This document shows, one piece after another, positions 9,401 through 19,080 of a DNA stretch of 28,587 nt. The DNA is taken from positions 759,333-787,919 of the forward strand of contig NW_003138320.1 in NCBI RefSeq assembly GCF_000003605.2, in the 5' to 3' direction. Each line of letters starts with the position of its first letter. Position 1 is the first letter of the stretch. Source of the DNA: Saccoglossus kowalevskii. Lineage: Eukaryota; Hemichordata; Enteropneusta; Harrimaniidae. Under the pieces are notes generated by a model, which saw only the letters and a program-made list of their open reading frames with translations, was not told where the DNA came from and searched no databases. The position numbers were made by a program, and so were the translations under genes.

Positions 9401-12008
9401 AATATATAACTCATTCTCGGCAATGAAATAAAGAAATGTATTTATATTTTAATTATTAATAATGTATTGCAATACAACTGGTTAAATTTGAAGGAAATTA
9501 TAATATGAAATATTCCATTAGTGACACTTCTCGATGGGCGTTCCGGAAATTCTCAAGTACAAACTAAAGTGTAGTCAAGTCAGAAAGCAAAAGATAAAAA
9601 CAAAATAAATGTCAGTGAATAATTTATTTTTTAAACTTTTTAAATCTCATTTATTAGGATTTCCGCATGAAGTTACACGTTATCATTATAGCAAGGAAAA
9701 ATAATAAATTCCTTTGTCCAGGTTGTATAATGGATTATATAATTAATATATCATGGGTATTTTTGTGAAGTGTACAGTTATGTATTACCGGTAAAATATG
9801 CACACCATTAAAATGATAAAACCCTCAGATGCAACTGTAGTACACATACAAAGTAAACAAAAATTATCGAGAGTGATTTTGGATTAGTTCAAATTGTGCC
9901 AACATGCTGGGACATTACCGGTATCTATAATTGGCGGTGGAAATTGCCAAGCCAGTTTGTAAAACTGTGAACAAACTAACACCGTGACTAACCGTGAAAA
10001 ACACCCACCAGTGTCGCTGGTGGGAAATTTCATATAAAAATCGCAATTTCTTAATAGACCATTTTCCGTTCACTGCGAGAATAACGCGTTATGCGTGAAA
10101 TCGAACGTAAAAACAGGACAAACAAAGGTCATAGCGTCGTAGTGGCTCAAACATCGCGTGGGATTCGACAAACGCGAAAGTATTTCGGGGACATTTCCAT
10201 GCTTAATAATGTGCTGTCCACATTTAATGATAGGCAATTTCGATTAAGTAAGGGTATTCGGAAGCAATATTCCTCTGTCGAAGATCGGCCGGTCAATGTA
10301 AGCTATGAAATAAAGAAATTCTAGTTCAAAATCAAATCGTTCGATTTTTGCGGCAGACGTTCGACGCGCGTCTTTCATGCTTCTCGCGAGATCTCGCAAT
10401 TGTACGGAAAATCACCTATTCTTTTTTGTTTTATTGCAACACATTAGTAATACAGTGACCCCCTCGCTAAATCGCGGGTGTCGGGATCCAAACAAAAGTA
10501 GCGACTTATCGGGGTTCGGGACTTACCGTAGGACCCGTGGGGCGACATGCGTTGAAAACGGATAAAAAGCACATATACACACATGGGTTTGTAGTAAGTT
10601 TTCTTTATTGAAAAACATCACAATTCATTGTAGTTAATATATACGGTGTTCTAGCCGCAAGGAACTCTGGGAAGGAGAATGCGTCAATGCGTCAATGGAG
10701 TCATTCTTTGCGATAGAGGTCAAAGTTCGCAACATCCGATTTCCGGCTTTACGGTTGTGCTCCTGCCATGTCGCTCGATTGCAATGAGTTTTAATTTGAC
10801 AAATATTCAAGTGCAAATGCAATTGTGTCACTTTCTAATGCCATCCATGTCATTACAGATGCCATATATGTAAAGAAAACGAACTTTGAAGGGTTCGAAT
10901 GCGTGATTTTATGCCACAGTCCTGGCGCGTTTCAACCGTTGGGATATTTTACTATAATAGGGTGTGTCTACAACACGCGTTAGAATTTGCATATAACATT
11001 AACGCGTAACAAAGTTGTGATGAAGGAAAGAGTGATATAAACAAAGATCAGAAAGGGTGGTAAAAGAAAAGTTATATAACATTTAATTATTTAATAATTT
11101 ATTAAAATACATAAGTTTGTCCATCTCCCTGTGGTCTGGGTCTATTTAGGAACTCCTGGCAAAGCACCTGCGCAAATTACAGTATAAGGAAAAAATAATA
11201 GTTCCTAAGGATGGTATCGTATTTGAACTGTGCAATGCAATACAACATGGTTGGTGAGGTATATTGTAAATATTGTAAAAATCGAAACAAGATACTGCTT
11301 TCAAGTGTGTTGAATAAATCCGTTATAAAAGACGCAATGAGGACAGAAGATGGCTTACTTACTTGGTTCACATTCTGGTAAGCCTGTACATGTTCTAGTC
11401 TCCCTTTTCCCAATCTCACATAGTTTTCTACGATTCCCTACATTTCTTACGCACTTCACAGTGTAAGGGACGTCACCGGAACCACATGTAACGGGACACC
11501 GGCCATACCATACTGTGAATAGAAAGGTTAAACTCACATACTAGTATGCAAAATAACAGCCTTCCACTCTTTACAGCTTTATTTCTCATAAGTTTGGGAA
11601 TAAAAACCAAGCGTCTGGATTATAAAGGCCAACCGTAAAACCATGGAACTATAAACCATGGTAAAACCAAATATCTTACCCTTACCAACTTACACTTAAC
11701 AACTCACGGTTACTAATAACCGTAACCATGAACTACTAAAGAATCTCCATCGACAGATGAGGGTCAAAGCAACGATTTTAATACTAATATATTTGCACAC
11801 AGCGACTCATTTTTAACAGGGGTGTGAAACACGTCGCAAAACGGACGCTTGCGAACGAAGTCATTGCATAAAATGCTATCAAATACTGAACGAATAACTC
11901 ACTTGTGCCAGCCTGAGCACGGCGGCCCGGCACGCCACAGACAAAGATGGAGACGGTGAGAAAAACACACAGGACAACTTTGCACAAATTACGACACATT
12001 TCCGTCAT
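3316..12008 (-). CDS. Secreted TSP1x4-Ig protein, seven-exon gene
   Basis: Rebuilt from seven exons: 12008-11903, 11512-11363, 7438-7193, 6079-5918, 5356-5204, 4338-4201 and 3452-3316. All six introns are GT-AG and phase 1, and the joined frame stays open for 363 residues. Order: signal peptide (residues about 1-33), four TSP1 domains (about 36-85, 86-167, 168-221, 222-272), then one Ig domain (about 273-361) split over two exons. No transmembrane segment was seen, so a secreted or matrix protein is inferred. TSP1 plus Ig occurs in ADAMTS-like, UNC5-like and hemicentin-like proteins, but this order and small size match none that I can name. The main doubt is the 3' end: the last exon either stops at TAA 3316-3318 or splices at 3323 to exons not found. 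Internal exons are strongly supported. Confidence 0.85.
3479..3830. mobile_element. MITE family 3, copy A, in the last TSP1-Ig intron
   Basis: A 352-bp element with imperfect inverted ends of about 28 bp: AATAGGTGATTTTCCGTTCA on the left, and AATAGACCATTTTCCATTCA read from the right. A TA sits at each edge, as for Tc1/mariner-type insertions. It is the inverted sister of 10053-10420. Its left edge is only 26 nt from the acceptor of exon 7. Confidence 0.82.
4201..4338 (-). CDS. Exon 6: first half of Ig domain
   Basis: The acceptor TTAAATTTCAG precedes 4338 and the donor GTAAGT starts at 4200; 138 bp, phase 1 at both ends. The frame gives GEGVRLHCLVDW and then ASVSWLKNNVI: the B-strand cysteine and C-strand Trp of an Ig fold. 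The exon stops after the C/C' strands, so the domain is completed by exon 7. Confidence 0.87.
4569..5112. repeat. Dispersed repeat family 4, copy B
   Basis: Sister of 2060-2504, in the same orientation, within the intron between exons 5 and 6 of the TSP1-Ig gene. It carries about 124 extra bases (4972-5095) between GGGAAGGAG and GGTGGGAACCAGCCAA. Its right end lies about 90 bp from the donor of exon 5. Confidence 0.75.
5204..5356 (-). CDS. Exon 5: TSP1 domain 4
   Basis: This exon has no ATG and is easily missed. The acceptor TTGTTTTCTAG precedes 5356 and the donor GTAGGA starts at 5203; 153 bp, phase 1 at both ends. It encodes GWTEWEQCSVTCGQGVKKR, a canonical TSP1 with WxxW, the CSVTCG motif (O-fucosylation consensus, and similar to the cell-binding motif of thrombospondin) and a basic KKR, then RHCPALCDDGG and a final DLCAG. 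Confidence 0.9.
5918..6079 (-). CDS. Exon 4: TSP1 domain 3
   Basis: The 162-bp exon is phase 1 at both ends. The acceptor is GGATATAG before 6079 and the donor GTAAGT starts at 5917. The split codon joins exon 3 to give Glu, then WSDWGEWSHCSC, with two overlapping WxxW motifs, and further cysteines in RSRSCLKEEGMC and ALCSLDDCQD. It lacks the CxxTCG form, so O-fucosylation is not predicted here. Confidence 0.9.
6080..6534. other. Intron, nothing recognised
   Basis: Part of the intron between exons 3 and 4 of the TSP1-Ig gene. AT-rich, with no repeat or open frame that I can support. Confidence 0.45.
6535..6680. mobile_element. MITE family 2, fuller copy
   Basis: The right end in reverse is GTTAAAGCGGGAGAGTCGTC. 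The left end, GCGGGAATTGAGTCTCAAGC, corresponds to the other terminus preserved at 3211. The interior is shared with 3049-3211 in reverse orientation, and the right half with 1646-1697. It lies in an intron of the TSP1-Ig gene. Confidence 0.7.
6963..6989. repeat. ATTCAT microsatellite
   Basis: About four tandem ATTCAT hexamers within the intron between exons 3 and 4. Confidence 0.8.
7193..7438 (-). CDS. Exon 3: long TSP1 domain 2
   Basis: The 246-bp exon is phase 1 at both ends. The acceptor is GGGGGATAG before 7438, with a poor pyrimidine tract; the donor is GTTTGA at 7192, weak but preceded by CAG. It encodes QWSEWSEWSPC, a triple-Trp WxxWxxW motif (a C-mannosylation consensus), then a domain longer than usual, with a Gly/Asp-rich insert near CDGPGDGN and a Thr-rich end (QTTTMAPIPT). 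The second intron, 3.9 kb, is the longest of the gene. Confidence 0.88.
7863..7901. repeat. Perfect palindrome between direct repeats
   Basis: Arms CATGGAACTAT and ATAGTTCCATG form a 22-bp perfect palindrome (7871-7892). It is flanked by the direct repeat ACCGATTCC at 7863-7871 and 7893-7901. Confidence 0.85.
10004..10024. repeat. GC-rich hairpin
   Basis: Arms CCCACCAG and CTGGTGGG pair perfectly around a 5-nt loop, TGTCG. No U-run follows, and its role is unknown. Confidence 0.6.
10053..10420. mobile_element. MITE family 3, copy B
   Basis: A 368-bp element with ends AATAGACCATTTTCCGTTCA and, in reverse, AATAGGTGATTTTCCGTACA. It is the inverted sister of 3479-3830. Both copies keep the same coding-like frame around KQYSSVE and EIKKF; here an in-frame TAG follows EIKKF. 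It lies in the intron between exons 2 and 3 of the TSP1-Ig gene. Confidence 0.82.
10421..11362. other. Intron remainder, nothing recognised
   Basis: The rest of the intron downstream of exon 2. A short stretch near 10655-10678 (CGCAAGGAACTCTGGGAAGG) resembles the 3' part of repeat family 4 over about 20 bp only. Confidence 0.4.
11363..11512 (-). CDS. Exon 2: TSP1 domain 1
   Basis: The acceptor CTATTCACAG precedes 11512 and the donor GTAAGT starts at 11362. The 150-bp exon has phase 1 at both ends. It encodes WYGRCPVTCGSGD, then a six-cysteine pattern ending TRTCTGLPECEP. CPVTCGSG fits the TSP1 O-fucosylation consensus C-x2-(S/T)-C-x2-G. The leading WxxW is reduced to a single Trp, so it is a slightly divergent TSP1. 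Confidence 0.88.
11903..12008 (-). CDS. Exon 1: start codon and signal peptide
   Basis: The frame begins MTEMCRNLCK and runs into a hydrophobic stretch, VVLCVFLTVSIFVCG, then VPGRRAQAGT: a clear signal-peptide pattern with possible cleavage after VCG or AQA. An in-frame TAA lies directly before the first ATG, so the start must be this ATG or the one three codons on. The donor is GTGAGT at 11902-11897, giving phase 1. The 390-bp intron that follows leads to the first TSP1 exon in matching phase. Confidence 0.82.
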
Positions 12009-13639
12009 TTAGAAACAACTCGATAAGAATAACCGGTGTGTTTTTCAGTATCGCTCCGCTCATTACTACAGTCGTTATTAACTGTTGGAATAATGGAATA
12101 TTAATATTCTGAGATGAACACGCGAGACCGCGGGCGCAAATCTAGTGGTGGTAACCTTAAAAAAAAGTGCTTGGGTAGGTACAACACAAGAGAAATGAAA
12201 AGACAGTATTACACGTATTGTTGTTGTAACATATTTTGACTGAAACTCGTATTGGTTTTACGTCTTGCTGAGATTCTTATAGGTCTGACGCGTGAAGAAG
12301 GTAGCCACGAACTAGAGCTATTTGAAAGCGTTCGAATGTGGGACGCTTTCAACCTCCTCATGGCAAAACTATTAAAGTTTATTGTGTCAACATTTGTATT
12401 CAATCTTATAAATTTGATATTCAGCGAAATAGCAAAATAATAAACATTTTGTGAATGAGATTACTTAATTATTAAAACACGCCTTAAAACAGTGACCCGG
12501 GACGCATGCGAGTTACCATGGTGATGTATTCTGTGTCATTGACGTATTTAGTACATAGCTTGTACGTTGATATTTCAGTCTAGTGCTATTGCTCAAAATG
12601 TTTTCAATAACTTTTACCAGCAATAAGTAACCTAATTAGTATGCATTTCGAGAAAATACTGCGTGTGTGCATGCGCAATTTAAATAATAAGAGTATTTTC
12701 ACTGGATTTTATTTTCACTGAATTATCCCTTCAGCGAAAATAGCGAAAATTAATTCCAAGCGAAAATAAAGTATTTGACAGTACTATTCATGCATGGGGA
12801 TTTTAATTTTAGTCTTATTTTTATCTTATTTCTGTTCTTACTTGTATAGTCAGTCAGCTAGCTTTTATTATATTTTTTTGAGCCCATTACTGTATTGCAT
12901 TGTTTTATTGCACTTTATTGTTTTATTAGATTTGTCTTTTGTTTACTAGACACTTTATTACACTTATTTAAGCTTTATTCTAGTTTTATCTATCTTATTT
13001 GTATTTATTATAGTCTTTTAGCTATTTTATTATCTTTATTTTAATTTAATAATGTAGTGCATTGTTTTACTTTTTGAATTTGTCTTTTATTTACCATACT
13101 GAACCCAAGGATGATTCGGTAGTGTAATAAAATTATTATTATTATGAAAACAAATACTGTTGAAATCCACAAACGTAGATCTTTGTTTTTAAATATGTGT
13201 TTGTTCAATGGAAAAATAACAAAACGTACCGTATGGTAAGGTGTAATATAATGTAACATAATATGGGAATTTTGGAAATGTGTTAATGATCTTTCTAAAC
13301 CGCTGAATTTAAACATAATATAACATGATTTATTAGTACCTTCATATACCTAATTGACAATATTATAACAAAGGGATTAACGCAGCATTTAGTGTTCTGA
13401 CAGAGGGTTGGGAACTTTGGACAATTACTTTGTATGTAACATTCAGAAATATGTCACATTTCTTAAACTATTGCCGCATTAATTCAAAACATTTTGTGGT
13501 CACCATAAATACCCGAAAGTAGGTAATATTAGATGTTTTATGGTCTAGGGGTCGACTTACAGGTTGTTTAATATAAGTTATATTCATTATTGGACTTAGT
13601 TTGTATATTATTAATATTATTTATTTCGCAATTTGTAGT
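12009..13639. other. Upstream region with decayed foldback and T-rich tract
   Basis: Sequence upstream of the TSP1-Ig start; no convincing TATA box or initiator was seen. About 12695-12783 ends GCGAAAATAAAG...TTGACAGTA and resembles the foldback at 24220-24373. About 12800-13145 is a T-rich tract ending in AATAAAATTATTATTATTAT, which looks like the 3' tail of a non-LTR retrotransposon (inference). Opposing short frames near 12209-12440 are not supported as genes. Confidence 0.45.
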
Positions 13640-14190
13640 TGTGTGTACACTCATTCTAATAACATGGATGAAATACGAGTAATTCTCGGGGCGGACATCC
13701 GGGCATTTTCTACCGCCTGGCAACCCTCGCGGTGAAAACAAAAACCAAAAACTCGCAGAAAACGGTACTTTGCGATGGTTGTTGAGAGTCCCCTGAACAG
13801 TGTAACAAGATTAGCCCTACGTGTGTAACATATATGAATTTGGTTGTTCAGGATTACTTCAAAGTTGAGTTTGTGTTGTTTTCTCAAGTTTTCACCGGCT
13901 CGAACGGCGTTCCATAGCAGCGCGAACAGAGCCCATAGAAATACATGTACAGTGGTGCGCGTCTTAGCAACGTAGAACGTCCGTGACGTAGCTCCGCCCC
14001 CCGAGGATAGGCAGAAAGCGCATGTTTACGATGCTGCCGCTTGAGGGCGCACTTCACGTCTTTGGTCGAAGTCCTGTGACGTCCTTGTTGCTTCCGAATA
14101 TTTTTAATTTCACGTTCCGGTTCCGGGTTTTTTGGACAACCTGACAGCGCGCTTTTTGAAAACACTATCGACCCGCTATCATAATAATCC
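13640..14190. promoter_or_regulatory. CpG-dense block, possible promoter or unknown repeat
   Basis: GC and CpG content rise sharply against the AT-rich surroundings, with roughly fifteen CpGs in about 140 bp near 13920-14060. A CRE-like TGACGTAG (13984-13991) and a GC-box-like CCGCCCCCCG lie close together. Two open frames on the minus strand have no recognisable family. It is about 1.6-2.2 kb upstream of the TSP1-Ig start codon and could be a distal promoter, a regulatory element, or a CpG-rich repeat. Confidence 0.25.
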
Positions 14191-14193
14191 TTT

Positions 14194-16672
14194 TAGAAGT
14201 TACGTTTTTTTGGGTAGCTGTCGTGTATATCTATATAGAAGCTAGTTTCTTCGGTACCAGTCACGTATATATTTATAGACGTTATGTTTTTGGGGGTAGG
14301 TGTTGCGTGTATCTATATAGAAGCTAGTTTATTGGGTACCAGTCACGTATATATTTATAGACGTTATGTTTTTTTGGGGTAGCTGTTGCGTATGTCTATA
14401 TAGAAGATAGTTTATTGGGTACCAGTCACGTATATATTTATAGACGTTATGTTTTTTGGCTAGCTGTTGCGTGTATCTACATAGAAGCTAGTTTATTGGG
14501 TACCCGCCATGTATATATTTACAGACGTTATGTTTTTGGGGTAGCTGTTGCGTATATCTATATAGAAGCTAGTTTATTGGGTACCAGTCACGTATATATT
14601 TATAGACGTTATGTTTTTTTGGGGTAGCTGTTGCGTATATCTATATAGAAGCTAGTTTATTGGGTACCAGTCACGTATATATTTATAGACGTTATGTTTT
14701 GGGGGGTAGGTGTTGCGTATATCTAGAAGCTAGTTTATTGGGTACCAGTCACGTATATATTTATAGACGTTATGTTTTTGGGTAACTGTTGTGTGTATCT
14801 ATATAGAAGCTAGTTTCTTGGGTACCAGTCACGTATATATTTATAGACGTTATGTTTTTTGTGGTAACTGTTGCGTGTATCTATATAGAAGCTAGTTTAT
14901 TGGGCCAGTCACGTATATATTTATAGACTTTTTTGGTAGCTGTCGTATATTTATATAGAAGCTAGTTTATTGGGTACCAGTCACGTATATATTTATAGAC
15001 GTTATGTTTTTGGGTAACTGTTGTGTGTATCTATATAGAAGCTAGTTTCTTGGGTACCAGTCACGTATATATTTATAGACGTTATGTTTTTGGGTAACTG
15101 TTGCGTATATCTATATAGAAGCTAGTTTATTGGGTGCCAGTCACGTATATATTTATAGACGTTATGTTTTTTGGGGTAACTGTTGCGTGTATCTATATAG
15201 AAGCTAGTTTATTGGGTGCCAGTCACGTATATATTTATAGNNNNNNNNNNNNNNNNNNNNNNNNNNNNNNNNNNNNNNNNNNNNNNNNNNNNNNNNNNNN
15301 NNNNNNNNNNNNNNNNNNNNNNNNNNNNNNNNNNNNNNNNNNNNNNNNNNNNNNNNNNNNNNNNNNNNNNNNNNNNNNNNNNNNNNNNNNNNNNNNNNNN
15401 NNNNNNNNNNNNNNNNNNNNNNNNNNNNNNNNNNNNNNNNNNNNNNNNNNNNNNNNNNNNNNNNNNNNNNNNNNNNNNNNNNNNNNNNNNNNNNNNNNNN
15501 NNNNNNNNNNNNNNNNNNNNNNNNNNNNNNNNNNNNNNNNNNNNNNNNNNNNNNNNNNNNNNNNNNNNNNNNNNNNNNNNNNNNNNNNNNNNNNNNNNNN
15601 NNNNNNNNNNNNNNNNNNNNNNNNNNNNNNNNNNNNNNNNNNNNNNNNNNNNNNNNNNNNNNNNNNNNNNNNNNNNNNNNNNNNNNNNNNNNNNNNNNNN
15701 NNNNNNNNNNNNNNNNNNNNNNNNNNNNNNNNNNNNNNNNNNNNNNNNNNNNNNNNNNNNNNNNNNNNNNNNNNNNNNNNNNNNNNNNNNNNNNNNNNNN
15801 NNNNNNNNNNNNNNNNNNNNNNNNNNNNNNNNNNNNNNNNNNNNNNNNNNNNNNNNNNNNNNNNNNNNNNNNNNNNNNNNNNNNNNNNNNNNNNNNNNNN
15901 NNNNNNNNNNNNNNNNNNNNNNNNNNNNNNNNNNNNNNNNNNNNNNNNNNNNNNNNNNNNNNNNNNNNNNNNNNNNNNNNNNNNNNNNNNNNNNNNNNNN
16001 NNNNNNNNNNNNNNNNNNNNNNNNNNNNNNNNNNNNNNNACGTTATGTTTTTTTCGGTAGCTGTCGTGTATATCTATATAGAAGCTAGTTTCTTCGGTAC
16101 CAGTCACGTATATATTTATAGACGTTATGTTTTTGGGTAACTGTTGTGTGTATCTATATAGAAGCTAGTTTCTTGGGTACCAGTCACGTATATATTTATA
16201 GACGTTATGTTTGTTTTGGGTAGCTGTTGCGTATGTCTATATAGAAGCTAGTTTATTGGGTACCAGTCACGTATATATTTATAGACGTTATGTTTTTTTT
16301 GGGTAGCTGTTGCGTATGTCTATATAGAAGATAGTTTATTGGGTACCAGTCACGTATATATTTATAGACGTTATGTTTTTTGGCTAGCTGTTGCGTGTAT
16401 CTACATAGAAGCTAGTTTATTGGGTACCCGCCATGTATATATTTACAGACGTTATGTTTTTGGGGTAGCTGTTGCGTATATCTATATAGAAGCTAGTTTA
16501 TTGGGTGCCAGTCACGTATATATATTTATAGACGTTATGTTTTTGGGGTAGCTGTTGCGTATGTCTATATAGAAGCTAGTTTATTGGGTACCAGTCACGT
16601 ATATATTTATAGACGTTATGTTTTTTGGGTAGCTGTTGCGTATATCTAGAAGCTAGTTTATTTGGTACCAGT
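14194..16672. repeat. ~82-bp minisatellite array
   Basis: Tandem units of 81-83 bp around the words GAAGCTAGTTTATTGGGTAC, CAGTCACGTATATATTTATA and GACGTTATG. About twenty units are visible on the two sides of an assembly gap. Because 82 is not a multiple of 3, open frames reading HVYIYRRYVF recur in shifting frames; they are not genes. Private variants recur in the same order on both sides of the gap. Confidence 0.95.
15241..16039. other. Assembly gap (799 N)
   Basis: A run of N inside the minisatellite. The true array length is unknown. Long open frames crossing it are artefacts. Confidence 0.99.
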
Positions 16673-19080
16673 GTATTAAGATTAGACATAATTTTGATTT
16701 CAAGTTGAATAATGTACTGCCAGACGAAGAAGGCAGATTTTTGTGCTTGGATATAACATTTCAAGATTTACAAGTACAAATTTGCAATATCTACGCACCA
16801 AACTATGCAAATAATCTAGATCGTTTTTTCAATTATGTTTTCAGAAAATTGGGGGAGTGCAACGCAAATGGTGAACAATATGTGATAATGAGGGGAGATT
16901 TCAATATTTGTATGCGACCAGCATTAGATCGTTAGGGCGGAAACCTGAGGAAAAATGTTACATTTACACGAAATATTACTGAAGGTTTGTATGCCTTAAA
17001 TTCAATAGATACATGGAGAGTAAAAAAAATAACCGCAAAACAATATACATGGCGCCAGAAATCTTCTATCATACAAAGTCGTTTAGATTATTAGTACATT
17101 TTGGATATTCTCTGAGGACAATGTTAAATCAGTGACAATTGACCCATCTATATGTAGTGACCCATTCAGTAATTAATATTTCATTTCAATCCCGCAGCTG
17201 GGTCAGACACGAAAATAAAATAATAGTTTATGTAACGATAGAGAGTATGTGAGCCAGTTAACTAACACCATTAATCAATGGGGTCATGAGGTTGCTAGCA
17301 CTGACGAGAGGTTAATAAAATACAAAATTAGATTGTTTACATAAAATTTATCAAAGATAAAGACCAGAATATATCAGAATATACTATCAAAAAGAAGAAA
17401 AAAGCAACCATTTTTTCTGGGATTAGAAAAAAGTAATAAAGCAAAAACAACAATAAAGCGTTTATCTATACAAAACACAGATACAACTGATCTACTAGAC
17501 ATAAATTAAAAAAATTAAACAGTTTTACTCAAAACTATATTCCGCGAAGAATGTTAATATACTAGATGAAAATTCAAATGATTTTTTGCACAACTGTGAC
17601 ATACCAAAACTCAGTGAGAATGAAAAAATGTTGTGTAATGGTAACTTAACTTTAAATAAATGTTATATGGCCATGCAGTCATTACCAAATAACAAAACAC
17701 CAGGCAATGTAATTGGTAACTTAAAGAAACCATTATTAGAGGGGGAGTTAACAGCCACACAAAAACAAGGTGTTGTTACTTTAATTGCGAAAACGGGAAA
17801 AGATAAAACATTACCCAACATTACAGGTCAATAACTCTCATTAATGTGGATGTTAAAATTGCATCAAAAGCTTTGCCAAAGCGTATTATAAAAGTTCTAC
17901 CAACATCTATCCATTCAGATCAATGTGCCTTTGTAACGGATAGGTTTATTGGGGATGCTGTGCGAGCAATATTGGATGTCATGTGGTACTCAAAGTAATA
18001 CAACAGACCTGGAATTTTGTTATCGCTGGATTTTCATAAAGCATTTGATTCAATAGACAAAGAATTTATTGTTGAAGCATTAAAGGCTTTTAATATTGGA
18101 GACTCATTTATTAAGTGGGTTAATACCTTTTATAAAAATATCTCCTGTGTTATGAACCATGGGTACTCTCTTGGTTATTTCCCGGTCAATAGGGGGGGTG
18201 GGGTTTAAGGTGATCCTCTATCCCCGTTCCTTTCTGATGTAGATAGAACTGCTTGTAATCAATATTCGTAAAAACCCACAGGTAGTCGGTTATAAATTTT
18301 CAAAAAAAACCATATCGAGTTAGCAATGTATGCGAATTATATTTGGGTCTAAGACTTAATGAGGACAAGACATAAGCCCTGCTCATGTATGCGAATTATG
18401 TTTGGGTCTAAGACTTAATGAGGACAAGACATAAGCCCTGCTCATGTATGCGAATTATGTTTGGGTCTAAGACTTAATGAGGACAAGACAGAAGCCCTGC
18501 TCATGCATGCGGATTATGTTTGGGTCTAAGTCTTAATGAGGACAAGACATAAGCCCTGCTCATGTATGCAGATTATGTTTGGGTCTAAGACTTAATGAGG
18601 ACAAGACATAAGCCCTGCTCATGTATGCGAATTATGTTTGGGTCTAAGACTTAATGAGGACAAGACAGAAGCCCTGCTCATGTATGCGGATTATGTTTGG
18701 ATCTAAGACTTAATGAGGACAAGACAGAAGCCCTGCTCATGCATGCGGATTACGTTTGGGTCTAAGTCTTAATGAGGACAAGACAGAAGCCCTGCTCATG
18801 GGTTAAGGCCATAAATAATCTGGACTGATGGAATCAAAGTTTTGGGAATGTACTTAACATATGACGTTAAGACAAGAGAATTTCAAGAGTAAATTAAAAA
18901 GACTAAAACAAATCTGTGGATTATGGTCCCAGAGGGCGCTGTTTATCACCGAGAGAATACACATTTTAAAAACGTTTGAAATATCAGTTTGTTTATGTAG
19001 CAACAATGGTTCAAACCCCTAAAACTGTTAACGAATAAAGTTTAATTTTATATAGAATGGTAAAAATAAAGTAAAACATA
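16673..19080 (+). pseudogene. Decayed, 5'-truncated L1-clade LINE (ORF2)
   Basis: The frame opens at the satellite junction and reads an AP-endonuclease segment: NIYAPNYANN, then VIMRGDFN (about 16787-16905), then YTWRQKS and SRLDY near 17050-17090. The reverse transcriptase follows: NKTPGNV at about 17693, LIAKTGKDKTLPN near 17781-17820, LLSLDFHKAFDSIDKEF at about 18016-18065, then NRGGGV, stop, GDPLSPF, corresponding to the usual RGVRQGDPLSP. After eight 59-bp repeats, post-RT sequence resumes with KVLGMYLTYD-like and HILKTFEIS-like frames (about 18836-18985). Many stops and frameshifts show that it is dead. The motifs fit the L1/Tx1 group; the subgroup is inferred. The 3' end is approximate. 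Confidence 0.88.
18326..18797 (+). repeat. Eight 59-bp tandem units inside the LINE RT
   Basis: Units start at 18326, 18385, 18444, 18503, 18562, 18621, 18680 and 18739. Each fuses the YAD(D) box region (ATGTATGCGAATTATGTTTG) to the downstream RT segment that reads GLRLNEDKTEALLM in another frame. The sequence normally between these two blocks is missing. Units 4 and 8 share variants (ATGCATGCGGAT and AAGTCTT). Confidence 0.95.

Larger units (their letters stand above)
7439..10052. other. Large intron, mostly unrecognised
   Basis: Most of the 3.9-kb intron between exons 2 and 3. It holds a small palindrome at 7863-7901 and a GC hairpin at 10004-10024; otherwise it is AT-rich with only short shadow frames. 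No exon with TSP1 or Ig signatures was seen. Confidence 0.5.

Noticed and set aside
12511-12526. RFX X-box-like GTTACCATGGTGAT upstream of the TSP1-Ig gene
   Set aside because: Only one good half-site, about 500 bp from the start codon, with no supporting motif; chance is likely.
13884-14165. 93-residue minus-strand frame in the CpG-dense block
   Set aside because: Basic, low-complexity composition, no domain, and no splice or start context. More likely a by-product of few stop codons in GC-rich sequence.
15134-16107. Long open frames on both strands across the minisatellite
   Set aside because: They consist mostly of N and of translated tandem repeat units; no gene.
18930-18950. CTCF-like word CCAGAGGGCGCTG
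   Set aside because: It falls within LINE coding sequence that reads WSQRALF, so the word is explained by the ancestral reading frame.
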